Assembly: GCA_965207535.1 (NCBI GenBank)
Contig: CBDBMR010000010.1
Location: forward strand, 62,001 to 126,000
Direction of reading: 5' to 3'
Length of the DNA: 64,000 bases
DNA from: JAJDXO01 sp965207535
Lineage (GTDB): Bacteria > Pseudomonadota > Alphaproteobacteria > Rhodospirillales > UBA2165
The position numbers and the translations under genes were made by a program. The notes beneath the pieces are model-generated. The model saw nothing but the letters and a program-made list of their open reading frames with translations, had not been told where the DNA came from and searched no databases. This document shows, piece by piece, positions 49,070 through 57,017 of this stretch (position 1 is the first letter of the stretch; every line of letters starts with the position of its first letter).

Positions 49070-49405
49070 ATGTCACGTTCAACCTCCACATTGATTGGGG
49101 CGTTGGCCGCCTTTTCCCTTTTGGCCGGGGCAGGCGGCGCGGCTCTCGCCGAACCTCTGGATCAGTCCGAAAACTCCGTCGTCGACTGCATCGCCTATCA
49201 GGCGCAGCGGGTGGGGGGCGCGCTGGTGATCGAAGAAACCACCGCGGTCGAGGCGTGCGAGGCGGCCATCCGGGAGCTCGCGGGACAGCTTGCCGGCGAT
49301 GGCCTGCCGCCGAGCGCGGCCCATGACCGGGCCGAGGACTTCGCCCGGGAGGCCTACCGGGCGTATGAGCGCAACCTGCCGCCCTGTCCGCTGCCGTCGG
49401 TTTGA
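49070..49405 (+). CDS. Small secreted protein of unknown function
   Basis: 111 aa from ATG 49070, with AGGAGGCAG upstream. A clear Sec signal peptide (STLIGALAAFSLLAGAGGAALA, cleavage near ALA-EP) leaves a mature protein of about 85 residues with three cysteines (VVDCIAY, VEACEAA, PPCPLP). I do not recognise the family. It is the last gene of the MarR-led cluster on the same strand, 63 bp after the CmcJ-like gene. Confidence 0.7.
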   Translation: MSRSTSTLIGALAAFSLLAGAGGAALAEPLDQSENSVVDCIAYQAQRVGGALVIEETTAVEACEAAIRELAGQLAGDGLPPSAAHDRAEDFAREAYRAYERNLPPCPLPSV

Positions 49406-49488
49406 GGCGGGCCGCCGATCAGGCCCGGAACTGCCTGCCCGGTGGAACGGGGCCTAGAGCGCGGATTTGAGCGGCCGCTTGGTCCGGG

Positions 49489-49500
49489 TATTCCGGAATA
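49489..49500. promoter_or_regulatory. 12-bp perfect palindrome before the DUF3604 gene
   Basis: TATTCCGGAATA lies 105 bp upstream of the DUF3604 start in a 199-bp gap with no other feature. It could be an operator; no regulator can be assigned. Confidence 0.25.
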
Positions 49501-49604
49501 GTGAAGGCGCCCGCACGAAAAGAATGTAATGATCCGACAAACTGGTCCGCGCATCGCCTCCATGATATTGGAACTGACGCCCATGCTTCCTGAGAGATAC
49601 AGAA

Positions 49605-51938
49605 ATGAGTGAACAGCCCCTCGGCAGTCCGGACGATGCGTCTGCCGCGCCGTCGGCGGGATTTGCGTCGACGGTCATCCGCAATCCCATCGATCCCCAG
49701 CACTTGGGTTCCGCCGCCCTGACGCCGGCGGGCGAGTTTGCCGCCGGGTCCTACCAGAGCTTCACGCTGGTCTACACGGTGGGAAAATACGGCATCGACG
49801 ACTCGGGCTCGCTCCGCGTCTGCTTCCGGTTTGCGTCCGATCAGACGCGGCCTCAGTTTGAAAACCCGGAAGGTCCCAACTACACGATCATCGAAGCATC
49901 GAACAATGCGGTGCTGGAGTACCGCTATGACCCCAAGGGCAATGTCCGGCCGTGGGACCGAACGCTCTACATCAAGGTCGTGCATGGGTTTCTGAAGGAG
50001 GGCGATACGATTTCCGTGCGGTTCGGGGTGACAGATCACGGCTCTCCCGGCATGCGCCTTCAGACGTTCTGCGAGGACTCGTTCGAGTTCCACGTTCTGG
50101 TCGATCCCATCGCCACCTTCACCTATCAGCCGCTCCTCGAGCAGCCGAAGATCAAGATCGTTCCCGGCGAACGGGAGCGGTTCCTGGCGGTGATCCCCAC
50201 CCTCCGGAGAGTTGGGGAAACATTCGCGCTGAAGTTCAAGGGCGAGGACCGGTGGGGCAATCCGTCGGACAAGGGCGGCGGCGCGTTCACCCTGCGCGCC
50301 AATGTTCCGGTGTCTGGATTGCCGGAAACGGCCAGCCTTCCTGCCGGCTCGTTCGGCGCCGAAATCCCGGGTCTGTCCGTGACGGAAGCCGGAGATCTCG
50401 TGATCGAGCTGCTGGACGAGGCCGGAAACACGGTCACCGAGACCAACCCCCTTCGGATCGTCGAAGACGCCGACAAGGTCCACTACTGGGCCGACCTTCA
50501 CGGCCAGTCGGAAGAGACCATCGGCACCGGCGATGCCGGCGACTATTTCGCCTTCGCCCGGGACCGGGCCTTTGTCGACGCGACGGGGCACCAGGGCAAT
50601 GATTTCCAGATCACCAACCGGTTTTGGCAGCGGTTGGACGACCTCTCGGCCCGGTTCGAGGAAGACGGAAAGTTCGTCGTCCTCCCGGGCTACGAATGGT
50701 CGGGCAATACCGGTCTCGGCGGGGACCGCAACGTCTACTTCTCCGAGGAGGGACGCCAGATCAGGCGGTCGTCCCACGCGCTGGTCGAGGACCGGTCCGA
50801 CATCGCGACGGACTGCACCACCGCCGCGGAGCTGTTCGAGACCCTGGCCGCCAATCGGGAATGGGACGTGGTGGTCTTTGCCCACTGCGGCGGCCGGTAC
50901 GCCGATGTGAAGATGGCCCATGACGGCCGCTTTGAAAAATCCATGGAGGTCCATTCCTCGTGGGGCACCTTCGAGTGGCTTCTCCAAGACGCGCTGGAGA
51001 TGGGCTACCGGACCGGGATCGTCGCCAACTCCGACGGCCACAAGGGCCGTCCCGGGGCCAGTTACCCGGGCGCCTCGCTGTTCGGCGCCATCGGCGGGCT
51101 TACCTGTCTCATTACCGGCGAACTGACCCGGTCGTCGGTTCTCGATTGCCTGCGCAAACGTCACCACTACGCAACGACCGGCGGGCCCAACGGCCGGGTG
51201 TATATGGACGTCGCGGCGGCGTTCAGCCGGGACGCGACGATCTATCACGACGATCCGGCGATCGGCCCCGCCGAGGGCCGGCCGGGACGCTCCGCGATCA
51301 TGGGCGACGTCGTGCATCTGCCGGACGGCAGCGCCGAGATCAGCGTCGATATTCACGCCGCTTGCCCCATCGAACGGGTAGACATCTTCAACGGGCTGGA
51401 CCATGTGGAGACCATCCGGCCCTATGGTTCGGACGAGCTCGGCAATCGCGTACGCGTTCTGTGGGAGGGCGCCGAATATCGCGGCCGGTTCCGTCAGGTG
51501 ATCTGGGACGGCAGCGCCTTGCTCTCGGACAATCGCATCGAGGACGCCGCTCCGATCAATTTCTTCAACCCGGACAAGACCCTGGATCGTCTCGGCGACA
51601 ACGGCCTCGAATGGAAGGCCCTGACCACCGGGAACATCGGCGGCTTTGACGTCTGGCTGGCCGATCCCTACGGCGGCACCCTCAAACTGGAAACCCCGCT
51701 CGTACAGTGCGGCATTCCCGTCGAGGAGATCGGATACGAGGACGAGATATTTGACCGGAGCGGCGTGTTGCCCCGCTATTTGAAGGTGTACCGCCTGCCG
51801 GCCAAGAACCCGCACCGCCGGATGACCTTCAAACGAACCATCGGCCTCAAGGACGACGGTGACAATCCGGTCTACATCAGGCTGACCCAGGAAGACGGAA
51901 CGCTGGCCTGGACGAGCCCGATTTACATCTATCGCTAG
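49605..51938 (+). CDS. DUF3604 protein (PHP-like metal-dependent domain)
   Basis: 777 aa. The first roughly 290 residues are beta-rich (SFTLVYTVGKYGIDDSGSLRVCFRFASD; TISVRFGVTDHGSPGMRLQTF). The DUF3604 core then begins at VHYWADLHGQSEETIGTGDAGDYFAFARDRAFVDATGHQGNDFQI, with later metal-type blocks KFVVLPGYEWSGNTGLGGDRNVYFSEEG, VVFAHCGGRYAD, VEVHSSWGT-like sequence and GIVANSDGHKGRPGASYPG. The His/Asp pattern resembles PHP phosphoesterases, suggesting a hydrolase. No signal peptide is seen. No operon partners are visible. The physiological substrate is unknown. Confidence 0.82.
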   Translation: MSEQPLGSPDDASAAPSAGFASTVIRNPIDPQHLGSAALTPAGEFAAGSYQSFTLVYTVGKYGIDDSGSLRVCFRFASDQTRPQFENPEGPNYTIIEASNNAVLEYRYDPKGNVRPWDRTLYIKVVHGFLKEGDTISVRFGVTDHGSPGMRLQTFCEDSFEFHVLVDPIATFTYQPLLEQPKIKIVPGERERFLAVIPTLRRVGETFALKFKGEDRWGNPSDKGGGAFTLRANVPVSGLPETASLPAGSFGAEIPGLSVTEAGDLVIELLDEAGNTVTETNPLRIVEDADKVHYWADLHGQSEETIGTGDAGDYFAFARDRAFVDATGHQGNDFQITNRFWQRLDDLSARFEEDGKFVVLPGYEWSGNTGLGGDRNVYFSEEGRQIRRSSHALVEDRSDIATDCTTAAELFETLAANREWDVVVFAHCGGRYADVKMAHDGRFEKSMEVHSSWGTFEWLLQDALEMGYRTGIVANSDGHKGRPGASYPGASLFGAIGGLTCLITGELTRSSVLDCLRKRHHYATTGGPNGRVYMDVAAAFSRDATIYHDDPAIGPAEGRPGRSAIMGDVVHLPDGSAEISVDIHAACPIERVDIFNGLDHVETIRPYGSDELGNRVRVLWEGAEYRGRFRQVIWDGSALLSDNRIEDAAPINFFNPDKTLDRLGDNGLEWKALTTGNIGGFDVWLADPYGGTLKLETPLVQCGIPVEEIGYEDEIFDRSGVLPRYLKVYRLPAKNPHRRMTFKRTIGLKDDGDNPVYIRLTQEDGTLAWTSPIYIYR

Positions 51939-52292
51939 GACCGCCGGCCGACGGAGCGCCATGCCATGGAGCCGTTGGCTTCGAGTCTGATCGAGGAATT
52001 TGATCTCACTTCGGCGCGGGATCACTTGGCCGTTGCCATATTCGGCGACCGCGTTTCCTTGACCGTCGGCGTAGCTGTCGCGGGCGCGACGGAATCCCGG
52101 CCGGATTTGGAGAACTTGGACCCATGAGCATTACGTCGGAGGAAAAGCCGGTTCTACGTCGTTACGGACCAACCAGCAGGGAAAGCAGCCGGTCCATCTC
52201 ATTGGCGGACATTGAAGGCAAGGTATCTAACGGGCGTCCGAGGCGGAAAATCCGATCCTTGTGACAGTCTGATTGGCCGGACCGGCTCAATT
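51939..52292 (+). other. Gap with two small overlapping ORFs, coding status uncertain
   Basis: ATG 51966 opens 53 codons (MEPLASSLIEEFDLTSARDH...) ending at TGA 52125-52127. A second ATG at 52124 overlaps that stop as ATGA and opens 46 codons (MSITSEEKPVLRRYG...) ending at 52264. The ATGA overlap is typical of coupled genes, but neither peptide matches a family I know and neither has a strong ribosome site. Nothing else is visible here. Confidence 0.3.
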
Positions 52293-53333
52293 CTAGGCAT
52301 TGCGGGGCGGAGCGCTTGTGCCTCGGACTATAAGATTAGCCTCCAGTTCGGTGAAGGTCGGACCGGATTCTTCGTTGACGCAGGCCAAGAGATAATCAGC
52401 CGCACGCTGCCCCATTTCTTCTGAAGGCACGTGCATCGTGGTGAGCGGTGGATGGAAATGTGCAGACAGCGGCAAATCGTCAAATCCGGCAATCGAAATG
52501 TCATCGGGTACAATCCGGCCGCTGGCCTGGCATTCCAGAATTGCGCCGTAGGCCAAGACGTCGTTGCCGCAGATCACCGCGGTCGGCGGCTCGTTCTGGG
52601 CGAGTAGCCGTTTCATCGCCTGACGGCTGACCCCGATTTCGTAGGGACATTCGATCACCATACCGTCTGGAACACTCAAGCCGCGGTCCGACAGGGTCTT
52701 CCGAATGCCCCGCAGACGATCGGCGGCCCGGTCGTTGCCTTCGGTCACACCGGCGATGATCCCAAACCGATGATGCCCAATATCGAGTAAGTAGGTGGTC
52801 AAACGGACCATCGCATCGAAGTTGTCAAACCCGATACAGGGCTCTTTCGAATCGCGCCTAAACGACCAGGTGTTGATGTACGGCAATCTTTTTTGTCTCA
52901 ACCGCTTGTAGAGTTGATCGTGATGGTCATATCCGACGAGCATGATGCCGTCCACGCCACGGGTCAGCAGCGCCTCGGCCTCCGTCCGCTCCTCGTCGTG
53001 CGAATAATTCGAGCTGGCCACGAGCAGGGTATAGCCGGCGTCCTTCAGTCTTTCCTGGAAGGCCTGAATACCGGTGGCGAAGATCGCGCTGTCCAATGTC
53101 GGTACAATTGCCCCCATGGTCCGCGACCGCTGGGAAGCCAGCGCGCGCGCGGCTCCATGCGGGATGTAGTTCAGTTCGGTGATCGCCGATTCAATTCGCT
53201 GCCGGCGTTCTTCCCGAACCTGATCCGGGTTCGCCAGATAACGGGAGACGGTCGCCGTCGACACGCCGGCGGCTGCCGCCACATTCTGCAATGTCGGCGC
53301 CCCATTGGCCTCTTTATGTAATCGCTTACGCAT
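52293..53333 (-). CDS. LacI-family transcriptional regulator of the DHPS cluster
   Basis: 346 aa from ATG 53333. LacI HTH and hinge: PTLQNVAAAAGVSTATVSRYLANPDQVREERRQRIESAITELNYIPHGAARALASQRSRTMGAIVP. The periplasmic-binding-like effector domain includes RGVDGIMLVGYD, GNDRAADRLRGIRKTLSDRGL and AVICGNDVLAYGAILECQASGRIVPDDISIAGFDDLP. It is divergent from the TRAP/Hps/Suy genes and close to two LacI-type operator-like sites, one over its own start. Most likely a repressor released by DHPS or a pathway intermediate (inference). Confidence 0.92.
   Translation of the reverse strand: MRKRLHKEANGAPTLQNVAAAAGVSTATVSRYLANPDQVREERRQRIESAITELNYIPHGAARALASQRSRTMGAIVPTLDSAIFATGIQAFQERLKDAGYTLLVASSNYSHDEERTEAEALLTRGVDGIMLVGYDHHDQLYKRLRQKRLPYINTWSFRRDSKEPCIGFDNFDAMVRLTTYLLDIGHHRFGIIAGVTEGNDRAADRLRGIRKTLSDRGLSVPDGMVIECPYEIGVSRQAMKRLLAQNEPPTAVICGNDVLAYGAILECQASGRIVPDDISIAGFDDLPLSAHFHPPLTTMHVPSEEMGQRAADYLLACVNEESGPTFTELEANLIVRGTSAPPRNA
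53316..53333. promoter_or_regulatory. Second operator-like site over the LacI start codon
   Basis: TGTAATCGCTTAC matches 12 of 14 positions of the palindrome at 53501-53518, counting the following G. It overlaps the first codons of the LacI gene, so it could support autoregulation or looping. It is coding sequence, so the resemblance may be chance. Confidence 0.35.
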
Positions 53334-53460
53334 CAATTTACGCTATGGATGACCTACGATCTCAAAACTTGCCGGCGACCCAAGGTAGAAAAAATAGTCA
53401 AAACTGAATTCTGAATTGGCCGTTGGTTTAGAAACCTCGATTGCTCACTCGATAATTCCC

Positions 53461-53489
53461 TTGACGCCTATCTTAAACAGGTTCATAAA
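53461..53489 (+). promoter_or_regulatory. Candidate sigma70 promoter of the DHPS operon
   Basis: TTGACG (53461-53466), a 17-bp spacer, and CATAAA (53484-53489). The predicted start near 53496 falls just before the perfect operator at 53501, an arrangement suited to repression. The first gene starts at 53583. Confidence 0.55.
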
Positions 53490-53500
53490 CATAATACCAG

Positions 53501-53518
53501 AATGTAAGCGCTTACATT
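53501..53518. promoter_or_regulatory. Perfect 18-bp LacI-type operator
   Basis: AATGTAAGCGCTTACATT is a perfect palindrome of the TGTAA-GCGC-TTACA kind, with the central CG expected for LacI/GalR-family operators. It lies between the divergent LacI gene and the TRAP/Hps/Suy operon, about 5 bp downstream of the predicted transcription start. Confidence 0.8.
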
Positions 53519-53582
53519 TTATCGTGATTAAATCAATCGCCAAAAACAACTTCAGTGATCCAGCTGGGCAGGGAGGCATGAA

Positions 53583-53843
53583 ATGTCCGATGCAGAATCC
53601 AAAGACTCGGCCAAAAAGCCGAAACCGGGACGCTATCTACTTTATTCGTCGATAGCGGTATTCGCTGTTTTGGCCGTGAATATTGTAGTCGGGAAAATTG
53701 CTGTCCTGAACGGGGCGACCGAGACGGTCGGCCTTGGCGATGTCGGAGAGTTCATCACCCTCTTCATAGCCATGGTTCTGTTCATCGCCGCCTGCCTGGC
53801 ACGCGAACGTCACTCAGAAAATCAATCACATCCATCCAGCTAG
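53583..53843 (+). CDS. Small two-helix membrane protein, first gene of the DHPS operon
   Basis: 86 aa from ATG 53583 (GGGAGGCATGAA upstream). A lysine-rich N-terminus (DSAKKPKPGR) precedes one hydrophobic helix (YLLYSSIAVFAVLAVNIVVG) and a second one (FITLFIAMVLFIAACLA) with a charged tail (RERHSENQ). It is not a DctQ, which is encoded separately at 55144. I do not recognise the family. Its position, 16 bp before the TRAP receptor gene, suggests an accessory to transport or sensing (inference). Confidence 0.7.
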   Translation: MSDAESKDSAKKPKPGRYLLYSSIAVFAVLAVNIVVGKIAVLNGATETVGLGDVGEFITLFIAMVLFIAACLARERHSENQSHPSS

Positions 53844-53859
53844 AAATACGGAGGTTAGC

Positions 53860-55017
53860 ATGACTACAAAAAAACATAATACGGACGAGCCCGTCTCCAT
53901 GGAGCGTCGCCGCTTTCTCGAGTTGTCGGCCAAATACGGTTTCACCGCGGCCGTCGTCGCAGGGGCGTCCGGAGCGCTCTTGAGTTCAGAAGCCGCCGCG
54001 CAAACCGCGAAGGAGGAGCGTGACAGGCGAAAGGCCGCCAAGCACACCATGACGGTCGCGACCGCGTACGTCCTAGGTGCTTCGCGGAGCTACCCGATCA
54101 TGCAATTGGACTTCAAAGAGAACATCCAGAACGCCACGAACGGCAAGGTTTACGTCAAGCTCGCACCGGCTGGCCAGTTAGGCGCGGGTGGCGCATTGGC
54201 GCAGAAGGTTCAGAACGGAACCATTCAAGCTGCCCAGCATTCGCTGTCCAACTTCGCACCCTTTGCGCCGGTGGTTGACCTCATCAACCTGCCATATTTC
54301 TGTGGAGCCAATCAGAAATTCGTTAATCTCGTGAACTCGGATGCATGGCGCTCTGCCGTCGATCCGAAGGTCGAAGCCAAGGGCTTCAAACCGCTCTGGT
54401 ATGTGGTCATCGACCCGCGGGTTGTCGCAATGCGAAAGGGCGGCAAGGGTCCGATCAAGACTCCCTCCGACCTGTCCGGCGTCAAATTCCGGGTCCCTGG
54501 CTCGAAGATGCTGCAGCAATATTATCGGATGATCGGGGCCAACCCAACGCCGGTGGCATGGGGCGAAACGCCTTCCGCGATCAAACAAGGTGTCGCCGAC
54601 GCTCTCGACCCCGCAGTTGGCGCTCTGCACGTGTTCGGATTCAAGGATATCCTGTCATGGGTGACGTTCTCCCAAGCGGTGCCCGATAGCCAGGTGTATT
54701 CCTGCAATCTCGAATGGTTCAAGGCTCTGCCTTCCGACGTTCAGGCCGGTATCGAGTTCGCCTCTGAAATCTCCGCTCAGCAGAATCTTGCCAAGGTCCC
54801 GGCAGCGCGCAACTACGCGATGGCGGAAATGCGCAAAGCCGGCGTTCAGTTCTACTCGCCGAGCAAGAGCGAGCTTGGTGAATGGGCGAAAGCTGGCGGA
54901 TATCAGCGCGGGGAATGGGACGGCTTCAAGAAGGATCTGGCAGGTTCCATGGACGCGTTCGGCAAACTTGAGCAAGCGGCCAACACGACCGGCCGTCTGT
55001 ACGTGCACGACGCTTAG
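53860..55017 (+). CDS. TRAP transporter DctP-family receptor, predicted DHPS-binding (HpsK-like)
   Basis: 385 aa. The long N-terminus carries a twin-arginine signal, MERRRFLELSAKYGF, followed by a hydrophobic stretch and a cut near AAA-QT; Tat signals are common in DctP receptors. DctP features: LDFKENIQNATNGKVYVKLAPAGQLGAGGALAQKVQNGTIQAAQHS and the ligand-binding region GVKFRVPGSKMLQQYYRMIGANPTPVAWGETPSAIKQGVADALDP. The binding Arg is probably in KFRVPGS. It leads DctQ, DctM and the sulfonate catabolic genes, so DHPS is the predicted ligand. A 13-bp hairpin follows its stop. Confidence 0.9.
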   Translation: MTTKKHNTDEPVSMERRRFLELSAKYGFTAAVVAGASGALLSSEAAAQTAKEERDRRKAAKHTMTVATAYVLGASRSYPIMQLDFKENIQNATNGKVYVKLAPAGQLGAGGALAQKVQNGTIQAAQHSLSNFAPFAPVVDLINLPYFCGANQKFVNLVNSDAWRSAVDPKVEAKGFKPLWYVVIDPRVVAMRKGGKGPIKTPSDLSGVKFRVPGSKMLQQYYRMIGANPTPVAWGETPSAIKQGVADALDPAVGALHVFGFKDILSWVTFSQAVPDSQVYSCNLEWFKALPSDVQAGIEFASEISAQQNLAKVPAARNYAMAEMRKAGVQFYSPSKSELGEWAKAGGYQRGEWDGFKKDLAGSMDAFGKLEQAANTTGRLYVHDA

Positions 55018-55032
55018 GCCCAATAAATTTCC

Positions 55033-55069
55033 AAGACCGTGGGGATGGAGTTTCCGTCCCCGCGGTCTT
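55033..55069 (+). terminator. Stem-loop between DctP and DctQ genes
   Basis: AAGACCGTGGGGA pairs with TCCCCGCGGTCTT (13 bp, one T-G) around an 11-nt loop, 15 bp after the receptor stop. The trailing TTCTTC is a weak U-run. It probably reduces transcription into dctQM relative to the receptor or protects the receptor mRNA. Confidence 0.7.
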
Positions 55070-55143
55070 CTTCAGAATAGAATCAGGCGTCACGTCACAG
55101 CCGTGGCGCCGGCATCTGAACTGCGACTCGCGGGGAGGAAGAC

Positions 55144-55668
55144 ATGGACGAAGCTAAACCATTCTGGAAGCAATTGGACGAAAACGCCGAACGGTGGATG
55201 TTGCTCGGCTTTTACGCGATGATCGTCGCAACGATCGTAATTGAGGTCGTCCGGCGGTTCGTCCTCTCCTACTCTTCGATTTGGGGGGAGGAAATCGCCC
55301 GCTACGCCTTCATCTATCTGGCTTGGGTGGGTGCATCCGCGGCTGTTCGGGATCGAGCCCATATCCGTATCGACGTCCTCCTCAACTACCTGTCGACCCG
55401 CGGCAAGGCCCTCATCTATCTATTTGGCGATTTCTGCATGCTGGCCTTGGCGATACTCGCCCTGTTCACGGCCCTCGAGTCCATGCAGGTCTCCCTGAAA
55501 TACGACTCGGTCACGCACGGTCTTCGGATAAGCCTCGCGTGGTTTTTGGCCGCCGTGCCGCTTGGCTTCACCCTTATGACGTACCGTTTGGTGCAATCGA
55601 TATGGCGCGACGTCGGCGATTTCCGCCGCGGTCAACCCGTATTCGAAGGCACCAAGATGTTCGATTAG
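55144..55668 (+). CDS. TRAP transporter small permease DctQ (HpsL-like)
   Basis: 174 aa from ATG 55144 with GGGGAGGAAGAC upstream. Four transmembrane helices; the DctQ signature is FVLSYSSIWGEEIARYAFIYLAWVGASAAVRDRAHIRIDVLLNYL. It forms the small membrane subunit between the DctP receptor and DctM, whose gene starts 11 bp later. Confidence 0.92.
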   Translation: MDEAKPFWKQLDENAERWMLLGFYAMIVATIVIEVVRRFVLSYSSIWGEEIARYAFIYLAWVGASAAVRDRAHIRIDVLLNYLSTRGKALIYLFGDFCMLALAILALFTALESMQVSLKYDSVTHGLRISLAWFLAAVPLGFTLMTYRLVQSIWRDVGDFRRGQPVFEGTKMFD

Positions 55669-55678
55669 GGGGCCGGTC

Positions 55679-56992
55679 ATGCTTTACCAACATCTTCAAC
55701 AACAAACCGTTGAGTTGGGCTTCGAATTCTACGGCCCGGTACTTTTCATGGTGCTCCTGATCCTGCTGGCGGTGCCGGTATGGGCCGCCCTCGGGATCGG
55801 ATCCGTCGTGATGCTTTTGGCAACCGGCGCGCTTCCCATTTCGTTGCTGGGTGAGTCTCTGTTCGACGGCATCGATCACTTTGCCCTCATCGCCGTGCCC
55901 CTGTTTATTCTTACCGGTGACGTTCTCGTTCGAACCGGCCTGTCAAATAAATTGCTCGATGTGGCCGACGCCACGACCGGCGGCTTCAGGGCCGGGTTGG
56001 GCACGTCTACCGTTCTTGGCTGCGGATTTTTTGCCTGCATTTCCGGATCCGATGCGGCGGGTGCCGCCGCCGTTGGCCGGATGACCATCCACAAGCTGGT
56101 GGAGAAAGGCTATCCGCGGCCCTACGCGTGTGCGCTGGTCGCATCCGGTGCTTGCACCGGCATTTTGATCCCGCCGTCCATCGCGTACATCATTATTGGT
56201 CTCATCCTCGGGATTTCGGCCTCGACTCTGTTCCTGGCGGCGGCAATTCCCGGTGTCATGATCATGTTGTCAATCATGATCACCAATATCGTGATGAACC
56301 GTATTCACGGCTTCGAAGGCGAAAAGGCGGGCTTCTCGTTCTTGCGCTGGCGGCGCGCGGTCTGGGACGGCAAATATGCCTTACTGGTTCCGTTCATCAT
56401 CCTCGGCGGCATCTATTCAGGCATCTTCACCCCCACGGAAGCAGCGGCCGTCGCGGTCACAACCACCATCGTGATTGGAATGCTTCAGGGCACGCTCAAG
56501 CTCGAAGACTTTCCCAAGATGCTGGTCAGTTCCGCCAAGGTTAACGGCGTCATCCTGCCGATCATCGCCATGTCGTTGCCCCTGGCGCAAGCCCTGGCTG
56601 CTCTCCAGGTTCCCCAGGGCGTGGTGTTCGCCGTCACCACGGTAACGGAGAATCCGACCCTCATCATATTGTTGATGATCGCCATTCTGATCGCAGCCGG
56701 GTGCGTGATGGAGACGACACCGAATATCGTCATCTTGGCGCCCATTCTGCTGCCGCTGGCGCAGAACATCGGCATGAACGAAATTCAGTTCTGCATCATG
56801 ATGGTGACGTCACTCGGCGTCGGGTTCATAACGCCGCCTCTTGGGCTCAACCTATTCGTCATATCGGGCATAACAGGTGAAGCGGTGCTTCGGATCGCGT
56901 CCCGGGTTGGCCCCTATGTCATCGGTATGCTAGTGGTCGTACTGATCGTCGCCTACATCCCGCTTGTCTCGACGATTTTCCTTTCCAGCTAA
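55679..56992 (+). CDS. TRAP transporter large permease DctM (HpsM-like)
   Basis: 437 aa from ATG 55679. DctM features: GIDHFALIAVPLFILTGDVLVRTGLSNKLLDVADATTGGFRAGLGTSTVLGCGFFACISGSDAAGAAAVGRM, SGACTGILIPPSIAYIIIGLILG, GGIYSGIFTPTEAAAVAV and TSLGVGFITPPLGLNLFVISGITGEAV. It is the sodium-coupled translocation subunit and completes the predicted DHPS importer. Confidence 0.94.
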   Translation: MLYQHLQQQTVELGFEFYGPVLFMVLLILLAVPVWAALGIGSVVMLLATGALPISLLGESLFDGIDHFALIAVPLFILTGDVLVRTGLSNKLLDVADATTGGFRAGLGTSTVLGCGFFACISGSDAAGAAAVGRMTIHKLVEKGYPRPYACALVASGACTGILIPPSIAYIIIGLILGISASTLFLAAAIPGVMIMLSIMITNIVMNRIHGFEGEKAGFSFLRWRRAVWDGKYALLVPFIILGGIYSGIFTPTEAAAVAVTTTIVIGMLQGTLKLEDFPKMLVSSAKVNGVILPIIAMSLPLAQALAALQVPQGVVFAVTTVTENPTLIILLMIAILIAAGCVMETTPNIVILAPILLPLAQNIGMNEIQFCIMMVTSLGVGFITPPLGLNLFVISGITGEAVLRIASRVGPYVIGMLVVVLIVAYIPLVSTIFLSS

Positions 56993-57017
56993 GCAGCAAG
57001 AACGGGGAAACCTTGAT

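Noticed and set aside
49419..52025. 868-codon open frame on the minus strand opposite the DUF3604 gene
   Set aside because: It is a GC-rich antisense shadow. The plus-strand frame has recognisable DUF3604 blocks, while the antisense translation is low-complexity Arg/Gly/Val-rich without motifs.
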